Source: Pandoraea commovens
GTDB taxonomy: Bacteria; Pseudomonadota; Gammaproteobacteria; Burkholderiales; Burkholderiaceae
DNA length: 64,000 bases
Direction of reading: 5' to 3'
Assembly (NCBI RefSeq): GCF_902459615.1
Contig: NZ_CABPSA010000008.1
Coordinates: 124,001-188,000 of the forward strand
Shown in pieces: positions 1 through 7,680 of the stretch. Each line of letters starts with the position of its first letter. The stretch's first letter is position 1. The notes under the pieces are model-generated. The model searched no databases. It had not been told where the DNA came from and saw only the letters and a list, made by a program, of their open reading frames with translations. Made by a program: the position numbers and the translations under genes.

Positions 1-1
1 T

Positions 2-1270
2 GAGCTGGCCGCCATCGTGCGTCATGCGGGCGTGCGCGTGCTGTGGTTCGACGCCGTCCATCGCGACGCTGCACGTCAGATTCGCGACCTGCTCGAACAG
101 GACGCCATCACCGATCTGCCGCCGCCCGCCATCGCGCCCATCGACGGCCTGATTGCGGTACCGTCGGTCAAGCCGGTCAACTACCCGGACGTGTCGGCCG
201 ATGCGCCTGTGCTGCTCGCCTACACGTCGGGCACGACAGGCGAACCCAAGGGCGCATTGCACACGCAGGCCGGGCTGCTGGCCAATGCCGAGGCAAGCTG
301 GTGGTCGCACGACATGCGTGCCGACGATCACATTCTTTCGACGCTGCCGATGTTTCACGTCGGCGGTCTGTGCATTCAGACGCTGCCCGCGCTGCTTTGC
401 GGTGCGAGCGTCACCTTGCATCCGCGCTTCGATCCGGCGGCGTGGCTCGCCGACGTCGCACGGCATCGTCCGACGCTCTCGCTGATGGTGCCCGCCACCA
501 TGCGCGCCGTGCAGACGCACCCCGCGTGGGGCTCGAGCGATCTCTCGTCGTTGCGGGGTGTGATGGCGGGATCGAGCGTCGTGCCGATGTCCGCCATCGA
601 TGCCTTCCACGCGCGGGGTATTCCGCTCGGGCAGGTGTATGGCGCAACGGAGACGGGGCCGGTGTCCATCGCATTGCGCTTCGGCGAGGCGAAGGCGCAC
701 CCCGGCGCGGTGGGGCGTGCGTGTCCCGGCGTGGAAGTGCGTCTGGTCGACCCGGCGGGGCAGGACGTGTCACCCGGTGACGTCGGCGAAATTCTCGTGC
801 GGGCACCGAACGTGATGCGCGAGTACTGGCGTGCGCCCAGTCACGTGTCGTTCGCCGAAGGCTGGTTCCACTCCGGCGATCTGGCGCGCTTGCGCGTGGA
901 CGGTTGCTTCGAAGTCGTCGGCCGCAGCAAGGACATGATCATCTCGGGCGGCGAGAACATCTATCCCGCCGAAATCGAGAACGCGCTGGTCGATTGCCCG
1001 GGCGTGCTCGAAGCGTCGGTCGTCGGCGTGCCGGACGAACGCTGGGGCGAAGTGCCGGTCGCCGTGGTCGTGGCAACACCGCAAGCGGGTGCGACCCAGA
1101 CCTCCGTACTCGACTTTCTCGGCACACGCATCGCGCGCTTCAAACTGCCGCGACGCGTCGTCATTTTTGAGAGCCTGCCCAAGAGCGCACTTGGGAAAGT
1201 GCAGAAACCGATTCTCATCGAGTGGCTATCGGATGCGCCGAATTCGCAAATGACTACCAAGAGTCGCTAA
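2..1270 (+). CDS. Acyl-CoA synthetase / AMP-binding enzyme, 5' end missing
   Basis: Class I adenylate-forming enzyme that activates a carboxylic acid to acyl-AMP and then acyl-CoA. The frame is already open at base 2 (codons for ELAAI precede the first possible GTG at 17), so the gene starts upstream of the window. The P-loop LLAYTSGTTGEPKGALHTQ lies near visible residue 75. It is followed by YGATETGP, the hinge-side HSGDLARLRVDG, the ISGGENIYPAEIE motif and a C-terminal LPKSALGKVQKPIL holding the catalytic lysine. About 420 residues are visible, against 500-550 for the family, so the N-terminal fifth is missing. The substrate cannot be read from this; short-chain, malonyl or aryl acids are possible. 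A strong terminator follows directly. Confidence 0.9.
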   Translation, partial: ELAAIVRHAGVRVLWFDAVHRDAARQIRDLLEQDAITDLPPPAIAPIDGLIAVPSVKPVNYPDVSADAPVLLAYTSGTTGEPKGALHTQAGLLANAEASWWSHDMRADDHILSTLPMFHVGGLCIQTLPALLCGASVTLHPRFDPAAWLADVARHRPTLSLMVPATMRAVQTHPAWGSSDLSSLRGVMAGSSVVPMSAIDAFHARGIPLGQVYGATETGPVSIALRFGEAKAHPGAVGRACPGVEVRLVDPAGQDVSPGDVGEILVRAPNVMREYWRAPSHVSFAEGWFHSGDLARLRVDGCFEVVGRSKDMIISGGENIYPAEIENALVDCPGVLEASVVGVPDERWGEVPVAVVVATPQAGATQTSVLDFLGTRIARFKLPRRVVIFESLPKSALGKVQKPILIEWLSDAPNSQMTTKSR

Positions 1271-1296
1271 TCAGAAGCTTTATTCAAATTTTGCTT

Positions 1297-1341
1297 AAAA
1301 GCGCCGGATGCCTTGTCACACAAAGGCTCCGGCGTTTTTTT
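1297..1341 (+). terminator. Intrinsic terminator after the acyl-CoA synthetase gene
   Basis: A GC-rich stem (CGCCGGA at 1302-1308 with TCCGGCG at 1328-1334) is extended inward by GCCTT/AAGGC with one bulged T, and is followed by a run of seven T. It ends the upstream transcript before the iclR promoter region. Confidence 0.85.
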
Positions 1342-1506
1342 ACGATGAGCTTCCGCGATGCATAAGGGAAAGTCCCTATGCGTAATCTCCCAATTTGTTA
1401 CCATCCGCTGAGAATTGCATTTTTTACTTTGGGAATTGCATCGCAAGATAGCGCCCATGTCGTCATCGGCGGCACAGCCTGCTGATTTTTTTGCTTTCTT
1501 TGGTTT
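1342..1506 (+). promoter_or_regulatory. Promoter/operator region of the IclR-transport-HutG cluster
   Basis: An AT-richer stretch ahead of iclR. It contains a nearly palindromic GCATAAGGGA-AAG-TCCCTATGC (about 1360-1381) and two direct copies of GAATTGCAT (1412-1420 and 1433-1441), 21 bp apart, about two helical turns. IclR proteins usually bind short palindromes or direct repeats near their own promoter, so these are plausible operators. That assignment is inference. Confidence 0.4.
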
Positions 1507-2262
1507 TTGAAGACGATGGACACCACCGAAGCTCATTCGGTCTCCGAGCGCGTACTGCAAGTCCTTGTGACTGTGGCGCGTCATGGACGCCCGATCGCGG
1601 CACGCGAGATCGCCGCGCAAACGAGCCTGCCGCTCTCTACGGTTTACCGCCACCTCGTTCCGCTCAAGAAGTGGGGGCTGGTACAAGAGCACGCCCATGA
1701 GGCGCTCTACGAACCGGGTCCGGTCGGCGTGCAATTGGCGTGGGGTTTCGACCACAACTCGCATCTTGTGACTCAGGCACGTGAAGAGATCGACGCCCTC
1801 GTGCAGCGCACCGGGGAGACGGTCGGTCTGCTCGTCGCCGCCAACGGTCAGGTCGTCTGCCTCGACATGCATGAGAGCGAGCAATCGCTGCGTTGCTCGT
1901 TCGCGAAAGGCCGCGCGCACCCGCTGGTGCACGGCGCTTCGGCCAAGGCCTTGCTCTCCTTCCTGCCCCAGACCACCCGCGAGAATCTGATTGGCCGTCA
2001 ACTGGCCGGCCAGCCGGTCGCGCAAGAGCGTCTTGCCGCGCAGATCGAAGAGATTCGCAAGCAACGGTATGCCGTGTCGGAGAGCGAAGTAGATTTCGGC
2101 GTCTGGGGTGTGTCGGCCCCGGTCTTTGCCGCGAAGGAACGTCTGGAGGGCACCATCACGCTGATGGCGCCGGCCGTACGTGTGGCGCAGCGCCACGAAG
2201 AGCTGATCCGCCTCACGGTGGCGGCAGCCGAGCGTATTTCGAATCGATTGCAGTACTTTTAA
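1507..2262 (+). CDS. IclR-family transcriptional regulator
   Basis: One-component regulator with an N-terminal winged helix (about residues 8-65, IAAQTSLPLSTVYRHL as recognition region) and a C-terminal IclR effector domain (about 80-245). Length 251 residues is typical. The frame can start at TTG 1507 or at ATG 1516 (MDTTEA); no clear ribosome site decides, and ATG 1516 is quite possible. It lies 39 bp upstream of the substrate-binding protein gene on the same strand, so it may be co-transcribed with the transporter and formimidoylglutamase genes and control them. The effector is unknown; a histidine-degradation intermediate is a reasonable guess from context. Confidence 0.9.
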   Translation: MKTMDTTEAHSVSERVLQVLVTVARHGRPIAAREIAAQTSLPLSTVYRHLVPLKKWGLVQEHAHEALYEPGPVGVQLAWGFDHNSHLVTQAREEIDALVQRTGETVGLLVAANGQVVCLDMHESEQSLRCSFAKGRAHPLVHGASAKALLSFLPQTTRENLIGRQLAGQPVAQERLAAQIEEIRKQRYAVSESEVDFGVWGVSAPVFAAKERLEGTITLMAPAVRVAQRHEELIRLTVAAAERISNRLQYF

Positions 2263-2301
2263 CCGGTTTTTCCGAACCGAGACTACACGAAGGAGTACCA
2301 G

Positions 2302-3039
2302 ATGAAATTGCGTCACATCCTGTTCACGATGGCGCTGGCCGTCACCTGCTCGAGCAAGGTCTTCGCTGCTGACGACGTGCTGCGTGTTGCCACCGACGCC
2401 ACGTTCCCCCCGTTTGAATATGTGGAAAACGGCAAGCGCACCGGCTTCGACGTCGAAATGATCGAAGCGCTGGGCAAGGCCATGGGCAAGAAGGTCGAGT
2501 GGACGGATATCGACTTCAAGGGTCTGATCCCGGCCGTGCTGTCCAAGCGTGTCGACGTGGCGGCTTCGGCCATCTACATCACCGACGAACGCCTGAAGGC
2601 CGTGAACTTCACGCACCCGTACTACACCGGCGGTCTGGCCATCATGGTCAAGGCTGACAACACCAGCATCAAGGAACCGGCCGATCTGAACGGCAAGAAG
2701 GTCTCGGTGCAGGTCGGTACGAAGTCGGTGCAGTTCCTGACGGAAAACTACCCGAAGGTCTCGCGCGTGGAAGTCGAGAAGAACGACCAGATGTTCGAAC
2801 TCGTGAAGATCGGCCGTGCCGATGCCGCTGTGACGGGCAAGCCGGCAGCGCTGCTGTACGCAAAGGCCAACCCGAGCGTCAAGGTGCTCGACAAGACTCT
2901 GACCGTCGAGCGTTATGGCTTCGCGCTGCGCAAGGACGACAAGGCGCTGACCGAAGAAATGAACAAGGCGCTGGAAAAGGTGCGTGCTGACGGCACCTAC
3001 GCCGCGCTGGTGACGAAGTACTTCGGCAGCTCGAAGTAA
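2302..3039 (+). CDS. Amino-acid ABC transporter, periplasmic substrate-binding protein
   Basis: Family 3 solute-binding protein (SBP_bac_3, HisJ/GlnH-like) that captures a polar amino acid in the periplasm and delivers it to the permease encoded next. A Sec signal peptide covers residues 1 to about 22 (cut near VFA|AD). The mature protein opens with the typical LRVATDATFPPFEYVENGK. It also has GFDVEMIEALGKAMGKKVEW and the binding-pocket region VDVAASAIYITDERLK. Length 245 is normal. The start ATG follows AAGGAGTACCAG. It is the first transport gene after iclR, with a hairpin downstream. The ligand is not certain; pairing with a HutG homologue suggests histidine, glutamate or an N-substituted glutamate. 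Confidence 0.9.
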   Translation: MKLRHILFTMALAVTCSSKVFAADDVLRVATDATFPPFEYVENGKRTGFDVEMIEALGKAMGKKVEWTDIDFKGLIPAVLSKRVDVAASAIYITDERLKAVNFTHPYYTGGLAIMVKADNTSIKEPADLNGKKVSVQVGTKSVQFLTENYPKVSRVEVEKNDQMFELVKIGRADAAVTGKPAALLYAKANPSVKVLDKTLTVERYGFALRKDDKALTEEMNKALEKVRADGTYAALVTKYFGSSK

Positions 3040-3088
3040 GTCGCATCATTCGAGAGTTAGTCGCATCACGTATTACCTAAGCAATACC

Positions 3089-3132
3089 GGGCGGGCTGGC
3101 CGTCACCTGAGTTGGGGTGACGTCGCCCGCCC
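3089..3132 (+). other. Intercistronic stem-loop between binding-protein and permease genes
   Basis: GGGCGGGC (3089-3096) pairs with GCCCGCCC (3125-3132), and an inner GTCACC (3102-3107) pairs with GGTGAC (3116-3121). No T-run follows. Such hairpins after binding-protein genes commonly protect the upstream mRNA segment or lower permease expression; that role here is inference. Confidence 0.6.
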
Positions 3133-3176
3133 AAGTAATAAAGCAATAGCGCAGCAGAGCAACTGACGGAGTACGC

Positions 3177-3845
3177 ATGGAACTCGATTTTTCGCCGGTG
3201 TGGGCAAACTGGACGGACCTGGCGCGTGGCGCGCTGGTGACCGTCGAAGTCACCGCCTGCGCCCTGGCCCTGGGCTGTGTCCTGGGTTTGCTGGTCGGCA
3301 TGGGCCGACTCAATCCGGCCAACCGCATTCGCTACGGCATCTGTACCGCTTACGTCACGTTCATTCGTGGCACGCCGCTGCTGGTGCAGCTCTTCATCCT
3401 GTTCTTTGGTCTGCCTCAGTTCGATATTCTGCTGCCGGCGTTTGTGTGCGGCGTGCTGGGTCTGGGCATCTATAGCGGTGCTTACGTCTCGGAAATCGTG
3501 CGTGGCGCCATCCAGTCGATCGAGCGCGGTCAGATGGAAGCCGCCCGCTCGCTCGGCATGCCTTACGGTCAGGCCATGCGCTCGGTGATTCTGCCGCAGG
3601 CAGTGGTGCGCATGATCCCGCCGCTGGGCAACGAATTCATCGCACTGATCAAGAACTCCGCCCTTGTCTCGCTGCTCACGATTCATGACGTGATGCACGA
3701 AGGTCAGAAGATCATCAGCGTGTCGTATCGCTCGCTGGAAGTGTATCTGGCAATTGCCTTTGTTTATCTGATTCTGACCGGTGTCACGACGCTGTTGCTG
3801 CAGCGCGCCGAGAAGTCCCTGCGTGCCGGAGGTGCCGTGCAATGA
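3177..3845 (+). CDS. Amino-acid ABC transporter permease (HisM/GlnP family)
   Basis: Inner-membrane subunit of a polar amino-acid importer, 222 residues, with about five hydrophobic segments. The early [16 protein letters not shown] and [19 protein letters not shown] are hallmark sequences of this family. The cytoplasmic EAA loop is [22 protein letters not shown] (about residues 121-142), the ATPase docking site. Only one permease gene is present, so the transporter probably uses a homodimer. Its stop overlaps the ATPase start by 4 bp (ATGA), which indicates translational coupling. Confidence 0.92.
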   Translation: MELDFSPVWANWTDLARGALVTVEVTACALALGCVLGLLVGMGRLNPANRIRYGICTAYVTFIRGTPLLVQLFILFFGLPQFDILLPAFVCGVLGLGIYSGAYVSEIVRGAIQSIERGQMEAARSLGMPYGQAMRSVILPQAVVRMIPPLGNEFIALIKNSALVSLLTIHDVMHEGQKIISVSYRSLEVYLAIAFVYLILTGVTTLLLQRAEKSLRAGGAVQ

Positions 3846-4624
3846 GCGAAGTGAAGACAACCAACGGCGCCCCGATCCTCAAGATCGAAGGGCTGGGCAA
3901 GGCTTACGGCAGCCATCAGGTGCTCAAGGGCATCGACTTCGAAGTGCAGCCGCGTCAGGTCGTCGTGGTCATCGGCCCGAGCGGTTCGGGCAAGAGCACG
4001 TTCCTGCGTTGCTGCAACGGTTTGGAAACGGCCGAGCAGGGCACCATCGAGATCGTCGGCAAGAAGCTCGTCGATCACGGCAAGATGATGGGCGAGAACG
4101 CACTGAACCATCTGCGCACGGAAGTGGGCATGGTGTTCCAGTCGTTCAACCTGTTCCCGCATCTGACGGTGCTCGATAACGTGACGCTCGCACCGCGCAA
4201 GCTGCGCGGCATGAAGAGCGCCGACGCAGAAAAGCTCGCGCGTGAACTGCTCACCAAAGTGGGTCTCTCTGCGAAGGCGGACGTCTACCCGGGCACGCTG
4301 TCCGGTGGCCAGAAGCAGCGCGTGGCGATTGCCCGCGCGCTCGCCATGCAGCCGCAGGTCATGCTGTTCGACGAACCGACGTCGGCACTCGATCCGGAAC
4401 TGGTCGGCGAAGTGCTGCAAGTCATGAAAGCGCTCGCGAACGACGGGATGACGATGCTCGTCGTCACGCACGAAATGGGCTTCGCCCGCGAAGTCGCCGA
4501 CGTGGTGGTCGTGATGGATCAGGGCCGCATCATCGAAGCCGGCTCGCCGGAGCAGATTTTCACCGCGCCGCGCGAAGCGCGTACGCGTGAATTCCTGCAA
4601 GCGGTCATTTCGCGTTCGGCGTAA
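3842..4624 (+). CDS. Amino-acid ABC transporter ATP-binding protein (GlnQ/HisP family)
   Basis: Cytoplasmic ATPase that powers the importer encoded upstream. Walker [10 protein letters not shown] (about residues 45-53), Q-loop [10 protein letters not shown], signature LSGGQKQR, Walker [14 protein letters not shown] and the switch histidine in VVTHEMGFA are all present. Length 260 is slightly above the usual 240-255 because of a short N-terminal extension. The start overlaps the permease stop by 4 bp. A 96-bp gap separates it from the formimidoylglutamase gene. Confidence 0.95.
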   Translation: MSEVKTTNGAPILKIEGLGKAYGSHQVLKGIDFEVQPRQVVVVIGPSGSGKSTFLRCCNGLETAEQGTIEIVGKKLVDHGKMMGENALNHLRTEVGMVFQSFNLFPHLTVLDNVTLAPRKLRGMKSADAEKLARELLTKVGLSAKADVYPGTLSGGQKQRVAIARALAMQPQVMLFDEPTSALDPELVGEVLQVMKALANDGMTMLVVTHEMGFAREVADVVVVMDQGRIIEAGSPEQIFTAPREARTREFLQAVISRSA

Positions 4625-4720
4625 GACATTCGGTGGCACCGGCAGTACCGGTGCAAGTCGATGTCCCTCGACGCAAAGCGCAGAGTAATTCGGTAACGAG
4701 CAGGCAAGGCAGGAAAACGT

Positions 4721-5677
4721 ATGACAATCGATCGAGCGGTCTGGCAAGGCCGTGTGGATACCGGCGAAACAGGCCACACACTGCGTTTGCATCAGGTGCT
4801 GCGCGACTACGATGCTTGCGAAGCATCGGAAGTGGCGGGCGGCGCAGTGGTGCTGGGTTTTTGCAGTGACGAAGGCGTGCGCCGTAATCATGGACGTCAG
4901 GGCGCAGTGGCCGGTCCGGACATGCTGCGCCGGGCACTGGCGAGCCTGCCCGTGCAGGGCACGCCGTCCGTGTTCGACGGCGGCAATATCGTGTGTGCCG
5001 ACGAACGGCTCGAAGCGGCGCAAGCCGCGTTGGGCCACCGCGTCGCCGAAGTATTGGCGGCGGGCGCGCGTCCGGTGGTGCTGGGCGGCGGACACGAGAT
5101 CGCTTACGGCACGTTCCTTGGCGTGGCGGAACACTACGGTGACCGTCTGCGCGACGAGCCGATTCTGATTCTCAACTTCGACGCCCACTTCGATCTGCGC
5201 GCACAGCCCACGGCCAGCTCCGGCACGCCGTTCTGGCAGATCTCGCAGTTGCTGGCGGGCCGTCAGGCGCCGTTCCACTATGCGTGTCTCGGTGTGAGCC
5301 GTTACAGCAACACCGACGCGCTGTTCGAGCGCGCCACCGCGTTGAACGTCGACTACTGGCTCGACTCGACGATGCTTGCGCACCGCCTGCCGGAAATGTG
5401 CGACCAGTTGGAGAAGAAGCTGGCGAAGGTGAGCCACGTCTATCTGACCATCGACATGGACGTGCTGCCCGGCGAGAAGGCCCCGGGCGTGTCGGCACCG
5501 GCAGCGCACGGTGTGGCGTTCGAAGTGGTGGAAGCGCTCATCGGCGTGGTGCGTCGTTCGGGCAAGCTGCGCGTGGCGGACATCGCCGAGTACAACCCGA
5601 CGTACGACCGCGACGGCCTCACGGCACGTGTCGGTGCGCGTCTGCTGCACCCGCTGATCACACAGTTGCAGGGCTGA
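4721..5677 (+). CDS. hutG: Formimidoylglutamase (ureohydrolase family)
   Basis: Arginase/agmatinase-fold metalloenzyme. The HutG type hydrolyses N-formimidoyl-L-glutamate to glutamate and formamide, the last step of one histidine-degradation branch. The two-manganese ligands are visible: H125 in GGGHE, D154, H156 and D158 in NFDAHFDLR, and D245/D247 in TIDMDVLP. Length 318 is normal. The NFDAHFDLR form and the SAPAAHG stretch near residue 259 favour HutG over arginase or agmatinase, but a different guanidino or formimidoyl acid cannot be excluded. No hutH, hutU or hutI gene lies nearby. It is last in the iclR-transporter cluster, which suggests the cell imports the substrate or a precursor. 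Confidence 0.82.
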   Translation: MTIDRAVWQGRVDTGETGHTLRLHQVLRDYDACEASEVAGGAVVLGFCSDEGVRRNHGRQGAVAGPDMLRRALASLPVQGTPSVFDGGNIVCADERLEAAQAALGHRVAEVLAAGARPVVLGGGHEIAYGTFLGVAEHYGDRLRDEPILILNFDAHFDLRAQPTASSGTPFWQISQLLAGRQAPFHYACLGVSRYSNTDALFERATALNVDYWLDSTMLAHRLPEMCDQLEKKLAKVSHVYLTIDMDVLPGEKAPGVSAPAAHGVAFEVVEALIGVVRRSGKLRVADIAEYNPTYDRDGLTARVGARLLHPLITQLQG

Positions 5678-5839
5678 GCGACTGGGTTAAACGGGCAGTT
5701 GGGCGAACGGGCCAAGCGAGCGGGTTAAGTGCGGGCAAGCGAGCCGGGCAAGCGAACGAATGAGCGACGTAGGTGTGCTGCGCTACGCGCCGCGCAATGC
5801 CTAAGGTTATTTGCGCCGTTCGCGGGACTTCTGCGCGAC

Positions 5840-5879
5840 AATAGGGCGGGCGATCGAGAGTTCGATCGCCCGCCCTATT
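5840..5879 (+). terminator. Perfect 18-bp hairpin between hutG and msrA
   Basis: AATAGGGCGGGCGATCGA (5840-5857) is followed by a 4-nt loop and its exact reverse complement (5862-5879), then TTGTTTGG. It could end read-through from the hutG cluster, although it lies about 160 bp beyond hutG and the T-tract is weak. It could instead be a structured leader of msrA, whose ATG is 69 bp downstream. Confidence 0.6.
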
Positions 5880-5948
5880 TGTTTGGTGCACTGCGGCATG
5901 CCAGTCCGACGCAAGTGCGCGCAATCGCAGTCGACAAGCGAGGTCAAG

Positions 5949-6521
5949 ATGACAGAGCAGACGAACTCCCCGAGCGATACCCGTACCGAAGTCGCCACGC
6001 TGGCCGGTGGCTGTTTCTGGTGTCTCGAAGCCTGCTATCAACAACTGGACGGCGTGAAGTCTGTCGTCTCGGGTTATGAAGGCGGCCATGTCGACAATCC
6101 CACGTACGAACAGGTGTGCGAAGGCGACACGGGCCACGCGGAAGTGGTGCAGGTGACCTACGACCCGGACGTCGTCACGTACGAAGAAATCCTGATCGTC
6201 TTCTTCCAGATCCACGACCCGACCACGCTCAACCGCCAGGGCAACGATGTCGGCACGCAATATCGCTCGGCGATCTTCTATCACAACGACGCACAGAAGA
6301 CGGCGGCCGAACATCTCATTGCGGAGCTGATGGCGGAGATGACGTATCAGCATCCCATCGTCACCGAGGTTGTCGCGACGCAGACGTTCTGGCCCGCCGA
6401 GGCGTACCACCAGAACTACTTCCGCCAGCATCCCGACCAGGGCTACTGCGCCTACGTCGTTGCGCCGAAGCTCAAGAAATTCCGCGAGAAGTTCGCCCGC
6501 CGGTTGAAGTCGGCGGCGTAA
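5949..6521 (+). CDS. msrA: Peptide-methionine (S)-S-oxide reductase MsrA
   Basis: Repairs oxidised proteins by reducing methionine-S-sulfoxide with electrons from thioredoxin. The catalytic motif GCFWC spans residues 21-25, with C22 as nucleophile. GYEGGHVDNPTYEQVC and GHAEVVQVTYDP are further family signatures. QGYCAY near the C-terminus provides the recycling cysteine. The ATG at 5949 was chosen because it follows AGGTCAAG and gives 190 residues with the usual short N-terminus; the frame is open farther upstream through a hairpin. It is monocistronic and convergent with the CaaX-protein gene. Confidence 0.95.
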   Translation: MTEQTNSPSDTRTEVATLAGGCFWCLEACYQQLDGVKSVVSGYEGGHVDNPTYEQVCEGDTGHAEVVQVTYDPDVVTYEEILIVFFQIHDPTTLNRQGNDVGTQYRSAIFYHNDAQKTAAEHLIAELMAEMTYQHPIVTEVVATQTFWPAEAYHQNYFRQHPDQGYCAYVVAPKLKKFREKFARRLKSAA

Positions 6522-6544
6522 GTCGCGAGACAACACGAAGTCGC

Positions 6545-7597
6545 TCACAGGATCGTGCAGTTGTAGAGCGGGTCGTGCTCACGCGACAGCGGATAAGGCG
6601 GATACGGAGGACGAGGCGGCGGACTACTGTTCGCTGCCTTACGACGCGCGCGCTGTGCGTCCGGCCCTGCCGAAAGCGGAATCCGGCCCCACGCACTGCC
6701 GCTACTGCTTCGTAAGGGCGGTGGTTCTTTGCCCTGCCGACATCGTTCGAGATGCCCGACGAAGGTGGTGATACGGTATTGCTGGTGCCGCGCATTTCTC
6801 AGACGTTGATCCAGTGGCACATCAGGCTTTGCCACGGCAGCCGCGATTGCCGCTGCCTCCGATTTGAAGGGGGCCTTGAGTTGTACGGATGACGGAAAGG
6901 CCGTGCGCCTCATGGCTTCAAGCGGTTGAAGGGCTTCATCCGCTTCAAACGAATTAACCCCCGCTGCGCCGTAATGGAAGTCGAGAATGCGTCGGTGGTC
7001 GCGCAGGACTTCCGCTGCGTGTGGGCTGTCGTTGTCGAGGTAGGACAGTTCACGCGCGCCTGCCTCATGTAACGCGCTATCCGCCGGCGTATCGACGTCC
7101 GCAAGATCGGGTAGCTCGCTTCGCCCGATGGCCACGATCTGTGCGCCCACGTCATAACGTAGCGCTTCCAACGTGCCCGGCAGATATTGCGGCTCGTCAC
7201 GGAGCAACGAGGGCAGTCCCAACGATTTCAACCTCGCTTCGAGTAACGCCGCGCCGCCCTCCGGATGCAGCGCCAGCGCGGTCGCAACCGAATGCCGAAG
7301 CTCCGCATTGCGCGCATAGCGTCGTGACGGACATCCCTCCTTGGGCGTGACTAACGCTGCGAGCACGTTGTGCATGTAGTCGTCCAAATGCACGCCCTGA
7401 CACGGCGTTTCCGTCGGGATGGCCTGACTTTTCCTTGCCAACGACGCCGTGCGAATAGCGTGCCCTTCAGGAAGACGATTCCTGATGCTGGTGAACTGTG
7501 ACGCCGGATGGGCGTTGCCGGGTGCCTCACCCGCCTGGATTTGCCAGTTCGACAATTGTGGCCAGTAACCCGGAAGCGGTTGTGACGGTGCGGGCAT
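6545..7597 (-). CDS. Unrecognised protein ending in a CaaX box (CTIL); paralogue of the next gene upstream
   Basis: A 350-residue protein that I do not recognise. ATG 7597 is preferred because GAGAGGAC sits just upstream; a TTG at 7612 is also in frame. There is no signal peptide or membrane segment. A central region (about residues 75-300) is clearly related to the neighbouring 305-residue protein, sharing LGLPSLLRD, YLPGTL, LRYDVGA, ILDFHY-AAG and HL-RCR. The tail is basic and proline-rich (RARRKAANSS, then PPPRPPYPPYP) and ends exactly in NCTIL-stop. Cys-aliphatic-aliphatic-Leu is the substrate motif of eukaryotic geranylgeranyltransferase I. This suggests an effector delivered into a eukaryotic cell and prenylated there. 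No secretion genes or chaperone are recognisable nearby, so that role is inference. Confidence 0.75.
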   Translation of the reverse strand: MPAPSQPLPGYWPQLSNWQIQAGEAPGNAHPASQFTSIRNRLPEGHAIRTASLARKSQAIPTETPCQGVHLDDYMHNVLAALVTPKEGCPSRRYARNAELRHSVATALALHPEGGAALLEARLKSLGLPSLLRDEPQYLPGTLEALRYDVGAQIVAIGRSELPDLADVDTPADSALHEAGARELSYLDNDSPHAAEVLRDHRRILDFHYGAAGVNSFEADEALQPLEAMRRTAFPSSVQLKAPFKSEAAAIAAAVAKPDVPLDQRLRNARHQQYRITTFVGHLERCRQGKEPPPLRSSSGSAWGRIPLSAGPDAQRARRKAANSSPPPRPPYPPYPLSREHDPLYNCTIL

Positions 7598-7680
7598 GAA
7601 GTCCTCTCTCAAAGTCTGTCGTTGCTGTAGTCACGCCATCGCCCCGGCGGGGCGCGGCGCTCGCGAGATCGTGCGAAGCA

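Noticed and set aside
3764-5650. Minus-strand open frame of 628 codons
   Set aside because: It runs antisense through the ATPase and formimidoylglutamase genes, both with intact motifs; its His/Arg-rich content is typical of antisense in GC-rich DNA.
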